Source: Terriglobus saanensis SP1PR4 (GTDB taxonomy: Bacteria > Acidobacteriota > Terriglobia > Terriglobales > Acidobacteriaceae). Taken from it: DNA of 64,000 bases. The stretch lies in the NCBI RefSeq assembly GCF_000179915.2, contig NC_014963.1, forward strand, positions 620,001 through 684,000, read 5' to 3'. The position numbers and the translations under genes were made by a program. The notes beneath the pieces were generated by a model. That model was not told the DNA's origin, ran no database searches, and was given only the letters and a program-made list of their open reading frames with translations. The first letter of the stretch is position 1. Each line of letters starts with the position of its first letter. Positions 8,608-17,969 of this stretch are shown piece by piece.

Positions 8608-9656
8608 TCCTCGCAGGCGATGTCGGCGGAACGAAAGTCCATCTTGCACTTTGTACCTTCAACGAAGGCAAGCTCGTTATCGTGCGCGATCAGAAGTTTC
8701 CCGCCACAGAGTTCAAGAGTCTGCAGGATGTTGTCGCTGCCTTTCTTGGTAAGAAAGACGATGCCGAGAAGGTAGAGCACGAGGTCGTCGCTGCCTGCTT
8801 CGGTTGTCCAGGCCCCGTGCGCGACGGAAAGATCCAGCTCACGAACCTTCCCTGGAACTTGGATACGCGCGAGCTCTCCAAATTGCTGCAGATCGAACAT
8901 CTGTTTCTCATCAACGATCTCGAAGCGAATGGCTATGGCATCGCCGAGCTTCCGCCGGAGTCGATCTTCACTCTCTTCGACGGTGACCGTGCCGCCATCG
9001 GCCATCGTGCTCTGATCTCCGCTGGTACTGGTCTTGGAGAAGCGCAGCTCATCTGGAACCCTACGAGTCGGCGGTTTCTTCCGCTTGCCTCTGAAGGCGG
9101 TCACGCTGACTTCGCCGCGCGCACGCCGCTCGAAATCGAGATGCTGCAGTTCCTCATCCAGAAGATGAATGGCCGCATCTCCTGGGAGCGCGTTATCTCC
9201 GGGCTTGGTCTACAGAACATCTACAGCTTTCTCCGCGACGGTAAGAAGATGGAAGAACCGGACTGGCTGCGTGAACGCATGGAGAAAGAAGACCCAAACG
9301 CCGTTATCGGCACCTGCGGAGAAGATGGCTCCAGCGAACTCTGCGCGAAGACGCTCGATATCTTCGCGGGTGCCTTCGGCGCTGAAGCCGGAAACTCCGC
9401 GCTTAAGCTGCTTGCGGCGGGTGGAGTCTATCTCGGCGGAGGTGTTGCGCCGAAGATCCTCAAGACGATGCAGAATGGAACCTTCCGTCAGGCATTTCTG
9501 GACAAGGGGCGTCTCTCGCCGCTACTGCATACCATTCCTGTCCGCATCATCCTGGAGCAGCGCTGCGCTCTCATGGGAGCCGCTGCTTACGCCGAACAGC
9601 GGGCCGCGGAGATCTCCGGTCGTTCCGAGCGCGTTGCGTCCAGGTCGGCTGGCTGA
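8604..9656 (+). CDS. glk: Glucokinase (Glk family)
   Basis: ATP-dependent phosphorylation of glucose to glucose 6-phosphate. The 350-residue protein begins with the phosphate-binding ILAGDVGGTKVHLAL; the second ATP motif is SAGTGLGEAQ near residue 133, and EGGHADFAART near 157 contains the glucose-binding Glu/His residues of the Glk (not ROK) type. ATG 8604 overlaps the pgl stop by 4 bases. With the partial glucoamylase at the start of the window it forms a route from dextrin to glucose 6-phosphate and then into Zwf. The protein ends 26 bases before the aminopeptidase start. Confidence 0.94.
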   Translation: MILAGDVGGTKVHLALCTFNEGKLVIVRDQKFPATEFKSLQDVVAAFLGKKDDAEKVEHEVVAACFGCPGPVRDGKIQLTNLPWNLDTRELSKLLQIEHLFLINDLEANGYGIAELPPESIFTLFDGDRAAIGHRALISAGTGLGEAQLIWNPTSRRFLPLASEGGHADFAARTPLEIEMLQFLIQKMNGRISWERVISGLGLQNIYSFLRDGKKMEEPDWLRERMEKEDPNAVIGTCGEDGSSELCAKTLDIFAGAFGAEAGNSALKLLAAGGVYLGGGVAPKILKTMQNGTFRQAFLDKGRLSPLLHTIPVRIILEQRCALMGAAAYAEQRAAEISGRSERVASRSAG

Positions 9657-9682
9657 GCGTACTTCTTGTGAAGGAAGCACGC

Positions 9683-12250
9683 ATGCATCTGCTCAAGTCT
9701 CTTCTCTCCCTGTCCTGCGCGCTTGCGCTTGTCGCTGTGCCGTCCTTTGCACAGCGACTTCCCGCCGGTGTACGGCCAGATCATTACACGCTGCACTTCA
9801 CGCCGAATCTCACGACGGCGACCTTCAGCGGCGAAGAGTCTATCGATATCCTCCTCGACGCGCCGCAGTCTTCGATTACGCTCAACGCCCTTGAACTGAA
9901 GATTACGAGCGTCAAGACGGAATCAGGCGATACAGCTACAGTCTCTTACGATGAGATCAGGCAGCAGGCGACGTTCCTTTTTGCCCAGCCGCTCCCGGCG
10001 GGAAAGAACCGCCTGCAAATAGCCTTCAGAGGAATCCTCAATAACCAGCTTCGCGGCTTCTATCTCTCCAAGACCGCCAAGCGAAATTACGCCGTGACGC
10101 AGTTTGAATCGACGGACGCCCGCCGCGCGTTTCCATCGTTCGACGAACCCGCGCTCAAAGCTACGTTTGACCTCTCGCTCACCATCGACAAGGGCGACAC
10201 CGTCATCTCGAACGGCCCGCAGATCGCGGACAAGAGCGACCCCGATCCCGCAAAGCACACACTTACCTTTGCGACCACGCCGCGCATGTCCACCTATCTC
10301 GTCGCATTTCAGGTGGGAGACTTTAAATGCTCCAGCGGCAAGTCCGAAGGCACTCCCATCCGTGCCTGTGCTACGCCGGACAAAGTCGGCATGACGAAGT
10401 TCGCGGTGAAAGCTGCGGAACACTTTCTGCACTACTACAACAACTACTTCGGCATTCGTTATCCCATGCAAAAACTCGACATGGTCGGCCTTCCGGATTT
10501 TGAAGAAGGAGCGATGGAGAACTTTGGCTGCATCACTTATCGCGAAACCGACCTTCTGCTCGACGAGAAATACGCTTCTGTTCCGGCGCTGCGGCGCGTT
10601 GCCGTAGTAGTAGCGCACGAGATGGCGCACCAGTGGTTTGGCGACATGGTCACCATGCAGTGGTGGGACAACGTCTGGCTCAACGAGGGCTTTGCGAACT
10701 GGATGGAGTCAAAAGCCGTCGGCGAATGGAAGCCTGAACTGATGATGCGGGATGACGAAGCTGTAACGCTCAACAGGACACTCGATCTCGACTCGCAGAG
10801 CACAACGCATCCCATCCGTGCACGCGCCGATACGCCCGCAGAGATAGAAGAGATGTTCGACGGCATCTCGTACGGCAAAGGCGGAGCCGTCATCGGCATG
10901 GTGGAGCATTACCTGGGGGAAGAGATCTTCCGCCAGGGTGTACATAACTACCTCGCGGCCCACCTCTATGCCAACGCCACGGCGGAGGACTTCTGGAATG
11001 CGCAGACCGCAACCAGCCACAAACCCATCGATGCGATCATGTCCAGCTTTGTAGAGCAGCCTGGAGTCCCTCTGCTCGCCTTGGAGAAGGCGAACGCGGG
11101 GCAACTCGCCACGACGCAAAGCCGCTTCCTTCTAAGCCCCGGCTCCTTAAACGCAGTGGCAAGTTGGACGGTTCCTCTCTGCCTTAAATCCGGCACATGT
11201 CAGATCATCACACCGGCAGTCAACACGGCCACCCTTCCGACAAACAGTCGGACCCTTTATGCCAATGCGGAGGACAAGGGCTACTATCGCACCTCTTACT
11301 CGCCCACAGATCTTCCGCTCATCATCGCAGATGCGCCCCAACTCACCGCTCCGGAACGTATTGGCCTGATAGGAAATCAGTGGGCCCTTGTGCGTGCCCG
11401 AGAGCTCTCGGTCGGATCGTATCTGGACCTCGTCAAAACTCTTCGCGCAGATGAAGATGCCGCGGCAATTGACACAGCCTTTATCGGCATCGGTTATCTG
11501 CAGACTCGGATTGCCAATGAGAGCGAACGCGAAGGCCTGAACGCTGCGATTCGCGCGGAGTATGGACCTGTCTATCGCGCTCTTCCAAAAGCGAAGAAAC
11601 ATGAAGACCCCAATACCAGGGAACGCCGGGCGCAGCTTTTCGCAGTTCTCGGTGCTGCTGGCGAACCGGTCGTCTTGCAGGAGGCAGCGGTTCTCAAGGA
11701 GCGCTACTTCCACCATGATGATTCGGTCGATACCTTGCTTGCCACGGAAGCCATTGGCATCGCGGCGCAAAACGGAGATGCAGCGTACTACGACCAAGTG
11801 CTTGCCTGGGAGAGAAGCGCGCAGGACCCGCGCTCACGCAGCGCAGCGCTTTTTACACTCACCTACTTCCACAATCCTGCGCTTGTAGACCGGACGCTTA
11901 ACCTTGCAATCAGCGGTGAAGTGCGAAACCAGGACAGCTATTCTTTGATCACGCGTCTGCTCAATGCTCCTGACACACGTGTGCAGGCCTGGACCTTCCT
12001 CAAACAAAACTGGCAAAAAGCAAACGCTACCTTCACAATTTCTTCTGGTCAACGTGTGATCGCTGCGACCGGAGTTTTTTGCTCGAAGACCGATCGCGAA
12101 GATGTGGCTCAGTTCTTCTCGGAGCATCCTGTGTCCTCTACGGAACGGACCTTGAAGATCGCGCTCAGCAAGATCGAAGAATGCGCATCCACAAGAGAAT
12201 CTCAACAGGACGAACTTGAGTTGTGGCTGAAGCAAAACGCGACACGCTGA
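9683..12250 (+). CDS. Exported M1-family zinc aminopeptidase
   Basis: 855-residue gluzincin that removes N-terminal residues from peptides. A signal peptide of about 24 residues (LLKSLLSLSCALALVAVPSFA) indicates export. The GAMEN exopeptidase motif appears in EEGAMENFG near residue 278, followed by the zinc site HEMAHQWFGD near 313 and the third zinc ligand Glu in NEGFANWMES. The C-terminal half is helical, resembling the ERAP1/TMA108-type domain. I chose ATG 9683 because GAAGGAAG sits 5 bases before it; GTG 9668 would put residues in front of the signal peptide. It converges on comEC with only 3 bases between the stops. Confidence 0.94.
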   Translation: MHLLKSLLSLSCALALVAVPSFAQRLPAGVRPDHYTLHFTPNLTTATFSGEESIDILLDAPQSSITLNALELKITSVKTESGDTATVSYDEIRQQATFLFAQPLPAGKNRLQIAFRGILNNQLRGFYLSKTAKRNYAVTQFESTDARRAFPSFDEPALKATFDLSLTIDKGDTVISNGPQIADKSDPDPAKHTLTFATTPRMSTYLVAFQVGDFKCSSGKSEGTPIRACATPDKVGMTKFAVKAAEHFLHYYNNYFGIRYPMQKLDMVGLPDFEEGAMENFGCITYRETDLLLDEKYASVPALRRVAVVVAHEMAHQWFGDMVTMQWWDNVWLNEGFANWMESKAVGEWKPELMMRDDEAVTLNRTLDLDSQSTTHPIRARADTPAEIEEMFDGISYGKGGAVIGMVEHYLGEEIFRQGVHNYLAAHLYANATAEDFWNAQTATSHKPIDAIMSSFVEQPGVPLLALEKANAGQLATTQSRFLLSPGSLNAVASWTVPLCLKSGTCQIITPAVNTATLPTNSRTLYANAEDKGYYRTSYSPTDLPLIIADAPQLTAPERIGLIGNQWALVRARELSVGSYLDLVKTLRADEDAAAIDTAFIGIGYLQTRIANESEREGLNAAIRAEYGPVYRALPKAKKHEDPNTRERRAQLFAVLGAAGEPVVLQEAAVLKERYFHHDDSVDTLLATEAIGIAAQNGDAAYYDQVLAWERSAQDPRSRSAALFTLTYFHNPALVDRTLNLAISGEVRNQDSYSLITRLLNAPDTRVQAWTFLKQNWQKANATFTISSGQRVIAATGVFCSKTDREDVAQFFSEHPVSSTERTLKIALSKIEECASTRESQQDELELWLKQNATR

Positions 12251-12253
12251 ACC

Positions 12254-15031
12254 CTAACGCACGCTGGACGAAGTCTCTACCTGACCGTCAGCGTGCAGTA
12301 AAAAAGTCGTCGCACCCACCATGTCTGTGCGAAAGGTATGAGATCTTGCAGCTTGCAATCGCTGCAAGATCTCCATCCGTGGATGCCCAAAGCGATTGTC
12401 ACGACCGTCTGAGATAACCGCATACGCAGGTGCCACTGCGGCAAGAAACGGTGGTGTGGTCGAGGTGCGGCTGCCATGATGCCCAACCTTCAGAACGCTG
12501 CTTTTGAGCGGCTGTCCACTCTTCAACATGGCCTCCTCGCTCGGAGCTTCGGCGTCGCCTTCCAGTAGGAACGAAGCCTTTTGCCAGGTGATTCGCATCG
12601 CTAACGAGTCATTATTATTTGGCATCGAGCCCGGCGAGTAATTTGCTGCCGGAGACAAGACCTGCACCTGCGTCTGGCCCCAACCGATCGCGTCTCCTGC
12701 GTGCAGACGTCTCACATGAATTCCCATATGGGTCGCCTGCTGAAGCAGTGCACGAAACTGCGGTGCGTTGGAGTCCACACTGATCCAGAGTTCACGCGGA
12801 TGGAAATTTCCCAGTACCGCAGACATACCTCCCATGTGATCGCCATGCGCGTGCGTCAGCACCATGACGTCCAACTGACTTACACCGCGGCTCCACAGGT
12901 AGGGTGATACGATTTCTTCGCCCACATCGTAGTGGCTGCTCTGCGCCATCTCGGCGGTGCCTACAGGACCTCCCGCGTCGATGAGCATGGTATGTCCATC
13001 GGGAGAAGCAACAAAGATGGAGTCTCCCTGACCTACATCCACAGCGGTCATCTCCAGCCGCTCCGGTGAGAGACGAGGTCGTATAGGCCACAGGATCAGC
13101 GCGGCCATAGTTGGCAACAGAACAACTCCTATCCAAGCTGCCTTGCACGATCCTCGTAGCAGCCACACCGTGGCCACCATCAAAATGCAGAACGCAACGA
13201 CGTGTAACGATGACGGCTCTGCCACTCTCCAGTCGGCTCCATGCGCAAGGCTCACGCGATGAAGAACCGCTGTGACCGCGTGTAACAGCCCCGCCGTGAT
13301 CACGCCCGCAGGAGCGGCCACTGGTGCCCCTACACACGCAAGAACAAACAGAATCGCAAGGGAGCCCATGAGAAATGGAATCAGAACGATGCAGATGAGA
13401 TTGGCGGGTAAAGCGAAGGGAGTCAGGCGGTGAAAGTAAATCATCATTGGCAAGGACATTATGAGTTCAGCCATTGCAGAAAACAGCACGAGTTCCAGCA
13501 GCCAGGCAGAACCACGGACTACCCGCGCAAGAGCGCGCGCCGCGATTTGTGGGTTGCGAGGAAGAAGTGCGCTGGCGACCATACGCAGGCTTACGCGGAA
13601 CTGAGCCAGTACCGGGGCAAGATGCGCATCCCATGCGATGACATTGATGGCCCGAGATGCTCTCGCATAGGGCAGAAAGCTGTGCTGTGCCAGTGGAAGG
13701 GCGATGCCCGCAATTGCAATCACTGCGAGGATCGTCATCTGAAAGCCCGCCTCGAAAAGGGACGAGGGAGCCACGATCAGCATGCCCAGCGCACTGGCTC
13801 CAAGGGCATTCAGCGCATGTCGCTGGCGTGCGAACAACGTTGCGATGAGGAACACCATCGTCATCCAGAGCGCTCGCTGTACCGGTAGTCCAAATCCAGT
13901 GAGCACAGCGTAGCCACTCGTGAGGAACATCGTCGCAAGCGTCGCCGTGGTCCGTCCGCAACGTAGCCATAGGAGAAGGGAATAGACTCCCCAGGCAACG
14001 AGGCCGACGTGCAGGCCTGCGACAACCAGAAGATGGAACGAGCCTGTCCTCTCGAAGTCCAACCTGGTTCCACGCTGTAACGCGCTTCGATCGCCCAGGA
14101 GCATCGCATTGAAGATACCCGCATCGGTCTCGGTGACGCGAAACCATTGTGGCATACGAACATTTACTTTGCTGCGAGCGTAGCGTTCGATGCGCTCCTC
14201 GGCCCACTTCCTCATGCGCAATAAACCGCACGCCAACGAGGCGTGGTTCGCATGATGCACAGAGCGAGGAAGCTCACGGCTCGAAGCGCGCACGCCAACG
14301 CCTTCGCCTTGCAGATACTCCGGATACTGCCAGACGCCCGGATCGCGAAAACCCTGCGGCAGACGAAGCCGCAATGCAATCCGAAGTTGATCTCCGCAGA
14401 GCAGTTCAGGCATGACTGTGTTCTGCATCGTGATGCGAACGACGCCATCCATCGCAACCATTTTGGAGACATCCGGGGTTACGTCTTCGACGGCGCCCAT
14501 CGCAAGATCGACGACCCATTGATCTTGCGGTATTTTACGTGATGCGGAGATTTCCTGATCCGGAGCCATCTCGACACCGCCGATTTCTTCGTCCGCTACT
14601 TCATTGCTCCGTAGACGCCGGATGTTTTGAACGGTTCCATCCACATCCCGACGTAAGCCGTCCGCATACTTTTGAAGACCTGTCTGTGGCTGCGGTCTCA
14701 TTTCCAGTGAGGCGCAGGTCCAGCCAAGTGCGATCCACGCCACTCCGAGCGCAAGCAGGCGTACATGACTCGGGCGAGACGAGCAGAACCAGGCAATAGT
14801 AACAAGCAGACAGGTACATGCGACTCGAAGCGCTGCAGTCTGCCATCGCGAGATCAGTAGCCGGTCAGATGTAATCCCCGTGGCGAAGCATAACGCCGCG
14901 AAGAACAAAGGATGCGTGCGGAAGACGAGAGAGTCGAGCGCGGAAAATCGAGCGGGATGACCGACATACTTCTTGTGATGAGGTGATGCCTCCGCGTCCT
15001 GCACGTCGATCCAGCGCTCCCAGGTAGTCAT
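12254..15031 (-). CDS. comEC: ComEC/Rec2-type DNA uptake channel with C-terminal metallo-beta-lactamase domain
   Basis: 925-residue inner-membrane protein proposed to carry single-stranded DNA across the cytoplasmic membrane during natural transformation. Seen: N-terminal hydrophobic helices around residues 40-100, an OB-like soluble stretch, the long Competence membrane domain (~300-620, many helices including LLVVAGLHVGLVAWG), and a C-terminal MBL domain beginning TAVDVGQGDSIFV with the metal motif LTHAHGDHMGG near 735. All three domains of the full-length form are present. Last gene of the nadC operon, 11 bases after the RlmD-like gene. No other competence genes are in this window. Confidence 0.93.
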   Translation of the reverse strand: MTTWERWIDVQDAEASPHHKKYVGHPARFSALDSLVFRTHPLFFAALCFATGITSDRLLISRWQTAALRVACTCLLVTIAWFCSSRPSHVRLLALGVAWIALGWTCASLEMRPQPQTGLQKYADGLRRDVDGTVQNIRRLRSNEVADEEIGGVEMAPDQEISASRKIPQDQWVVDLAMGAVEDVTPDVSKMVAMDGVVRITMQNTVMPELLCGDQLRIALRLRLPQGFRDPGVWQYPEYLQGEGVGVRASSRELPRSVHHANHASLACGLLRMRKWAEERIERYARSKVNVRMPQWFRVTETDAGIFNAMLLGDRSALQRGTRLDFERTGSFHLLVVAGLHVGLVAWGVYSLLLWLRCGRTTATLATMFLTSGYAVLTGFGLPVQRALWMTMVFLIATLFARQRHALNALGASALGMLIVAPSSLFEAGFQMTILAVIAIAGIALPLAQHSFLPYARASRAINVIAWDAHLAPVLAQFRVSLRMVASALLPRNPQIAARALARVVRGSAWLLELVLFSAMAELIMSLPMMIYFHRLTPFALPANLICIVLIPFLMGSLAILFVLACVGAPVAAPAGVITAGLLHAVTAVLHRVSLAHGADWRVAEPSSLHVVAFCILMVATVWLLRGSCKAAWIGVVLLPTMAALILWPIRPRLSPERLEMTAVDVGQGDSIFVASPDGHTMLIDAGGPVGTAEMAQSSHYDVGEEIVSPYLWSRGVSQLDVMVLTHAHGDHMGGMSAVLGNFHPRELWISVDSNAPQFRALLQQATHMGIHVRRLHAGDAIGWGQTQVQVLSPAANYSPGSMPNNNDSLAMRITWQKASFLLEGDAEAPSEEAMLKSGQPLKSSVLKVGHHGSRTSTTPPFLAAVAPAYAVISDGRDNRFGHPRMEILQRLQAARSHTFRTDMVGATTFLLHADGQVETSSSVR

Positions 15032-15042
15032 GCAAGACTCGC

Positions 15043-16395
15043 CTAGCGCTGAAGGACCGTCACAGTTTCCATGTGATAGGTCTGCGGAAACAAATCGACC
15101 AGATGAAGCTCAGCGAGGCGATAGCCGGAGTTTAGCAGCTTTCGCAGATCGCGCGAAAGCGTTTCTGGATCGCAGGAGACGTACACGATCTCCTTTGCTT
15201 CTACCTTCGCAATCAGACCACAGAGTTCTTCACCAAGACCTGCACGCGGAGGATCCACGACGATCAGATCCGGCTTGCGCATCGCTGTGGAGGCAACCCG
15301 TTTACGCAGGAAGCCGACGCATGTCTCCCGCACCGCTTGATGGCTCGAGTGTGCAACGAAGTCACGCAGACTTCCGAAGGCCCGCTCTGCTACTTCGACT
15401 GCGATCACCTGTTGGAACCGGTCGACGAGCGCCTGCGTAAATAGTCCAGCTCCTGCGAACAGGTCCCATGCAAGACCGCCCTGTCGTTCGCCAAGCGCAA
15501 GCTCAACCAGTTCCTGGACCAAATATCGATTGACCTGAAAGAACCCTCCACGCGCGATGGCGTGCGTATACTTCCGTCCCAGCGCATCTACCTTGTAGAG
15601 CAGCTTCGGTTCACCCCACGCAACGATCTCAATCTCTTCCGCCTGTTCTGCAGGCACACCGCGCTTCGACGTTTTGGTGCTCGCAGTCACAGGCCGAACG
15701 AAGAGGCCCGCTCCACTTAGCTCCGGGACAGAAACGCGGATCGCATCACAGAGTTTACGAAACTGCTTTGGACTCTCGCGTTCCATCTCTTCCATCGCGG
15801 CGTTCAGCGAGAGTGACAGCTGCACCGTCTGCTCGCTGGCATCGCAAAAGAACTCAACCTCGCGTGACTGCGCGGGTACAAGCTGCGAAGAAGCAACAAA
15901 CGCCTGCGCGGCTCTCCATAACAGCGGCGCAGCAATGGGACACTCACGCGCTTCCATGAAAACGCGCGATCCGCGCATGACATATCCAACGCGCCATCGA
16001 CCTTCAAAAGAATCCAATCGCAGACGAATGCGGTTGCGATAGCCCCATGGCTCCGCAGAGTGCGTCTGTAATTTTTCAGGAACCGGAACACCGTTGCGCT
16101 CCAGCATCGTGCGGAGAATGGTCTCTTTGATCCTGAGTTGCTCTTCGTACGATGCTTGCTGATACTGGCATCCACCGCAGACGCCAAAGTGCATGCACCC
16201 CGGAGCTACGCGCTGCGCTGAAGGCTCCAGCACACTTTGGATGCGCCCTTCTTCGCTAGTCTCAGAGCGCGGCGCAAGCAGGATCTCTTCTTCCGGAAGC
16301 GTGAAAGGAATATAGACAGAACGGCCTTCGACGCGGGCTAGACCTGCGCCACCGTAGACCATCTTCTCGATGCGCACACGTGCGGAGCCGTTCAT
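15043..16395 (-). CDS. 23S rRNA (uracil-5-)-methyltransferase, RlmD/RumA type
   Basis: 450-residue SAM-dependent RNA methyltransferase that likely makes 5-methyluridine in 23S rRNA. An N-terminal TRAM-like domain (VRIEKMVYGGAGLAR) is followed by the iron-sulfur cysteines in CMHFGVCGGCQYQ near residue 70, the SAM-binding WDLFAGAGLFTQAL near 310, DPPRAGL near 375 and the catalytic Cys in YVSCDPETLSRDL near 400. Its ATG overlaps the stop of the upstream unknown gene (ATGA, 16392-16395). RlmD, RlmC and TrmA-like members differ little by eye; the Fe-S cluster and TRAM favour RlmD, so the position methylated is inference. Confidence 0.88.
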   Translation of the reverse strand: MNGSARVRIEKMVYGGAGLARVEGRSVYIPFTLPEEEILLAPRSETSEEGRIQSVLEPSAQRVAPGCMHFGVCGGCQYQQASYEEQLRIKETILRTMLERNGVPVPEKLQTHSAEPWGYRNRIRLRLDSFEGRWRVGYVMRGSRVFMEARECPIAAPLLWRAAQAFVASSQLVPAQSREVEFFCDASEQTVQLSLSLNAAMEEMERESPKQFRKLCDAIRVSVPELSGAGLFVRPVTASTKTSKRGVPAEQAEEIEIVAWGEPKLLYKVDALGRKYTHAIARGGFFQVNRYLVQELVELALGERQGGLAWDLFAGAGLFTQALVDRFQQVIAVEVAERAFGSLRDFVAHSSHQAVRETCVGFLRKRVASTAMRKPDLIVVDPPRAGLGEELCGLIAKVEAKEIVYVSCDPETLSRDLRKLLNSGYRLAELHLVDLFPQTYHMETVTVLQR

Positions 16396-17108
16396 CCCTG
16401 GCTCATGTAGAAAAGACTCAACCTCGGCAAGGCATTCTCTTCGAGCAGCTTCTTCTGCAAAAACTGATCCTGAATCTGGCGAATCTGCGCACCCTGCATC
16501 TTGCCGCGATACGGTGCGAGTTCGCGCGCGGCCTGCTCCTGCAGACGCAGGAGATCGTCTTCGTCCGCAGTCAGCTTCAGCGCGGAGAAGATTCTCTCTT
16601 CCATCGACGTGAGGGTCAGCTCTACGCTTTCGATCTGGCTTGCGTCTCCTGTGCGCACCTGCTCCGCGAGCGCGCGCAGCTTGGCCGCAGAGGCCCGCAG
16701 CGTCTCACCGGTGACGCCATCCATGAGGATCTCATCGAGTATCTGTGCGTTCTTTTCGAGATAAGCTGCAATGCGGTGCGCTTCGAAACCGCTCTCCTGG
16801 GCTACTGTTTCTTCTGTCGAAGATGACGCGCCAATGGCAGCCTCACTCATCGCTTCCGCCGCCTGCATCACGCTCTGCGCGCACCATGCCAGACCATTGA
16901 TCTTCTTCGAACGTGCACTCGCCTGTGCGCGCTTTGCATCCTGCTTATCGAAAGCATCGTCGATGCCGCGCAGCACGGCCTCTACCGGTATCCCCGATTC
17001 ACGCCAGATCTCAATCAGCGCCCAATCGAGCGTGGAGAGGAGCAGCAGCGAACCGCGTCGTTGCTGAAACCGTTCTTCGATCTCGGTAAAGTAGTTGAAG
17101 TAATTCAA
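16392..17108 (-). CDS. Conserved-looking protein of unknown function (238 aa, TTG start)
   Basis: I do not recognise a family. The protein is largely helical and charged: an aromatic N-terminus MNYFNYFTEIEERF, a hydrophobic helix LLLLSTLDWALIEIW near residue 20, a middle region rich in Ala/Glu/Ser with coiled-coil-like spacing, and a C-terminal helical segment with RQIQDQFLQKKLLEE. No signal peptide or membrane span. The start is TTG 17108, preceded by AGGA overlapping the coaX stop region (9-base gap). The stop overlaps the methyltransferase start by 4 bases, so translation is coupled on both sides. Position between coaX and an rRNA methyltransferase suggests a housekeeping role, perhaps in replication or RNA handling, but this is inference. 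Confidence 0.85.
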   Translation of the reverse strand: MNYFNYFTEIEERFQQRRGSLLLLSTLDWALIEIWRESGIPVEAVLRGIDDAFDKQDAKRAQASARSKKINGLAWCAQSVMQAAEAMSEAAIGASSSTEETVAQESGFEAHRIAAYLEKNAQILDEILMDGVTGETLRASAAKLRALAEQVRTGDASQIESVELTLTSMEERIFSALKLTADEDDLLRLQEQAARELAPYRGKMQGAQIRQIQDQFLQKKLLEENALPRLSLFYMSQG

Positions 17109-17117
17109 CGGAGATTC

Positions 17118-17969
17118 CTATATCTTCGCAGTCGGTTGTGGAACGGAGGAAGCACGGCGTCGGCTTCGTTCCAGGTTGCGGTCAAGATTTCGTTCATGGA
17201 TCAAACGAAGGCCGTCGAGCGTCAACATCTCATCGACCACTTCAATGTACTTCGACCCACCGGCAATGAGCTTTGCCAATCCACCCGTAGCTACAGCCTT
17301 TACCTTGCCACCTATCTCCGTAATCAGCCGCTCCAGGATTCCATCCACCAGCCCGATGTATCCGTAGTACAGGCCAATCTGGATGTTGTCCGTAGTACTT
17401 GTTCCGATGATCTTCGAGGGACGCTTGATATCCACGCGGGTCAGACGTGCCGCGCTGTCGAAGAGCGCATCGGCCGAGATGCCAAGTCCGGGTGCGATCG
17501 CGCCACCAAGAAACTCGCCCTTCGGAGAAACCACATCGAAGGTCGTTGCCGTGCCCATGTCGACTACGACGCAAGGGCCGCCATATTTTTCAAAGGCAGC
17601 AATGCAGTTCACAATGCGGTCCGCGCCGACCTCTGCCGGATTGTCCGTCAGCACTGGAAGTCCCGTCTTCACCCCCGGTTCGACGAAGAGCGGACGCAGT
17701 TTGAAAAAGCGGTCGCAAACGTGTCGCAACATGGAATCGACGGGTGGCACTACAGAGGCGATCACAATCGCTTCCACCACGGACAGCTCCAGACCATGCA
17801 GAGCAAACATGCTGCGCATCTGCACGCCAAGCTCGTCGATCGTGGTGTGCTTCGGCGTGGTCAATCTCCAGAAATGAATTGGCGGATTTCGCTCTGCGGT
17901 GCTGAGGTCGTATAGCCCCATCACGGTATTAGAGTTGCCTACATCGATTGCTAACAACATGCGTGTCAT
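17118..17969 (-). CDS. coaX: Type III pantothenate kinase
   Basis: First committed step of coenzyme A synthesis: pantothenate to 4'-phosphopantothenate, in the acetate/sugar kinase fold. The 283 residues show the phosphate-1 motif LLAIDVGNSNTVMG at the N-terminus, GADRIVNCIAA near residue 115 (pantothenate binding and catalytic Asp) and VVDMGTATTFDVV near 135. ATG 17969 overlaps the birA stop (ATGA) and has GGAGG about 10 bases upstream; an in-frame ATG at 17960 is the alternative. The birA-coaX pairing is common in bacteria. Confidence 0.95.
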   Translation of the reverse strand: MTRMLLAIDVGNSNTVMGLYDLSTAERNPPIHFWRLTTPKHTTIDELGVQMRSMFALHGLELSVVEAIVIASVVPPVDSMLRHVCDRFFKLRPLFVEPGVKTGLPVLTDNPAEVGADRIVNCIAAFEKYGGPCVVVDMGTATTFDVVSPKGEFLGGAIAPGLGISADALFDSAARLTRVDIKRPSKIIGTSTTDNIQIGLYYGYIGLVDGILERLITEIGGKVKAVATGGLAKLIAGGSKYIEVVDEMLTLDGLRLIHERNLDRNLERSRRRASSVPQPTAKI

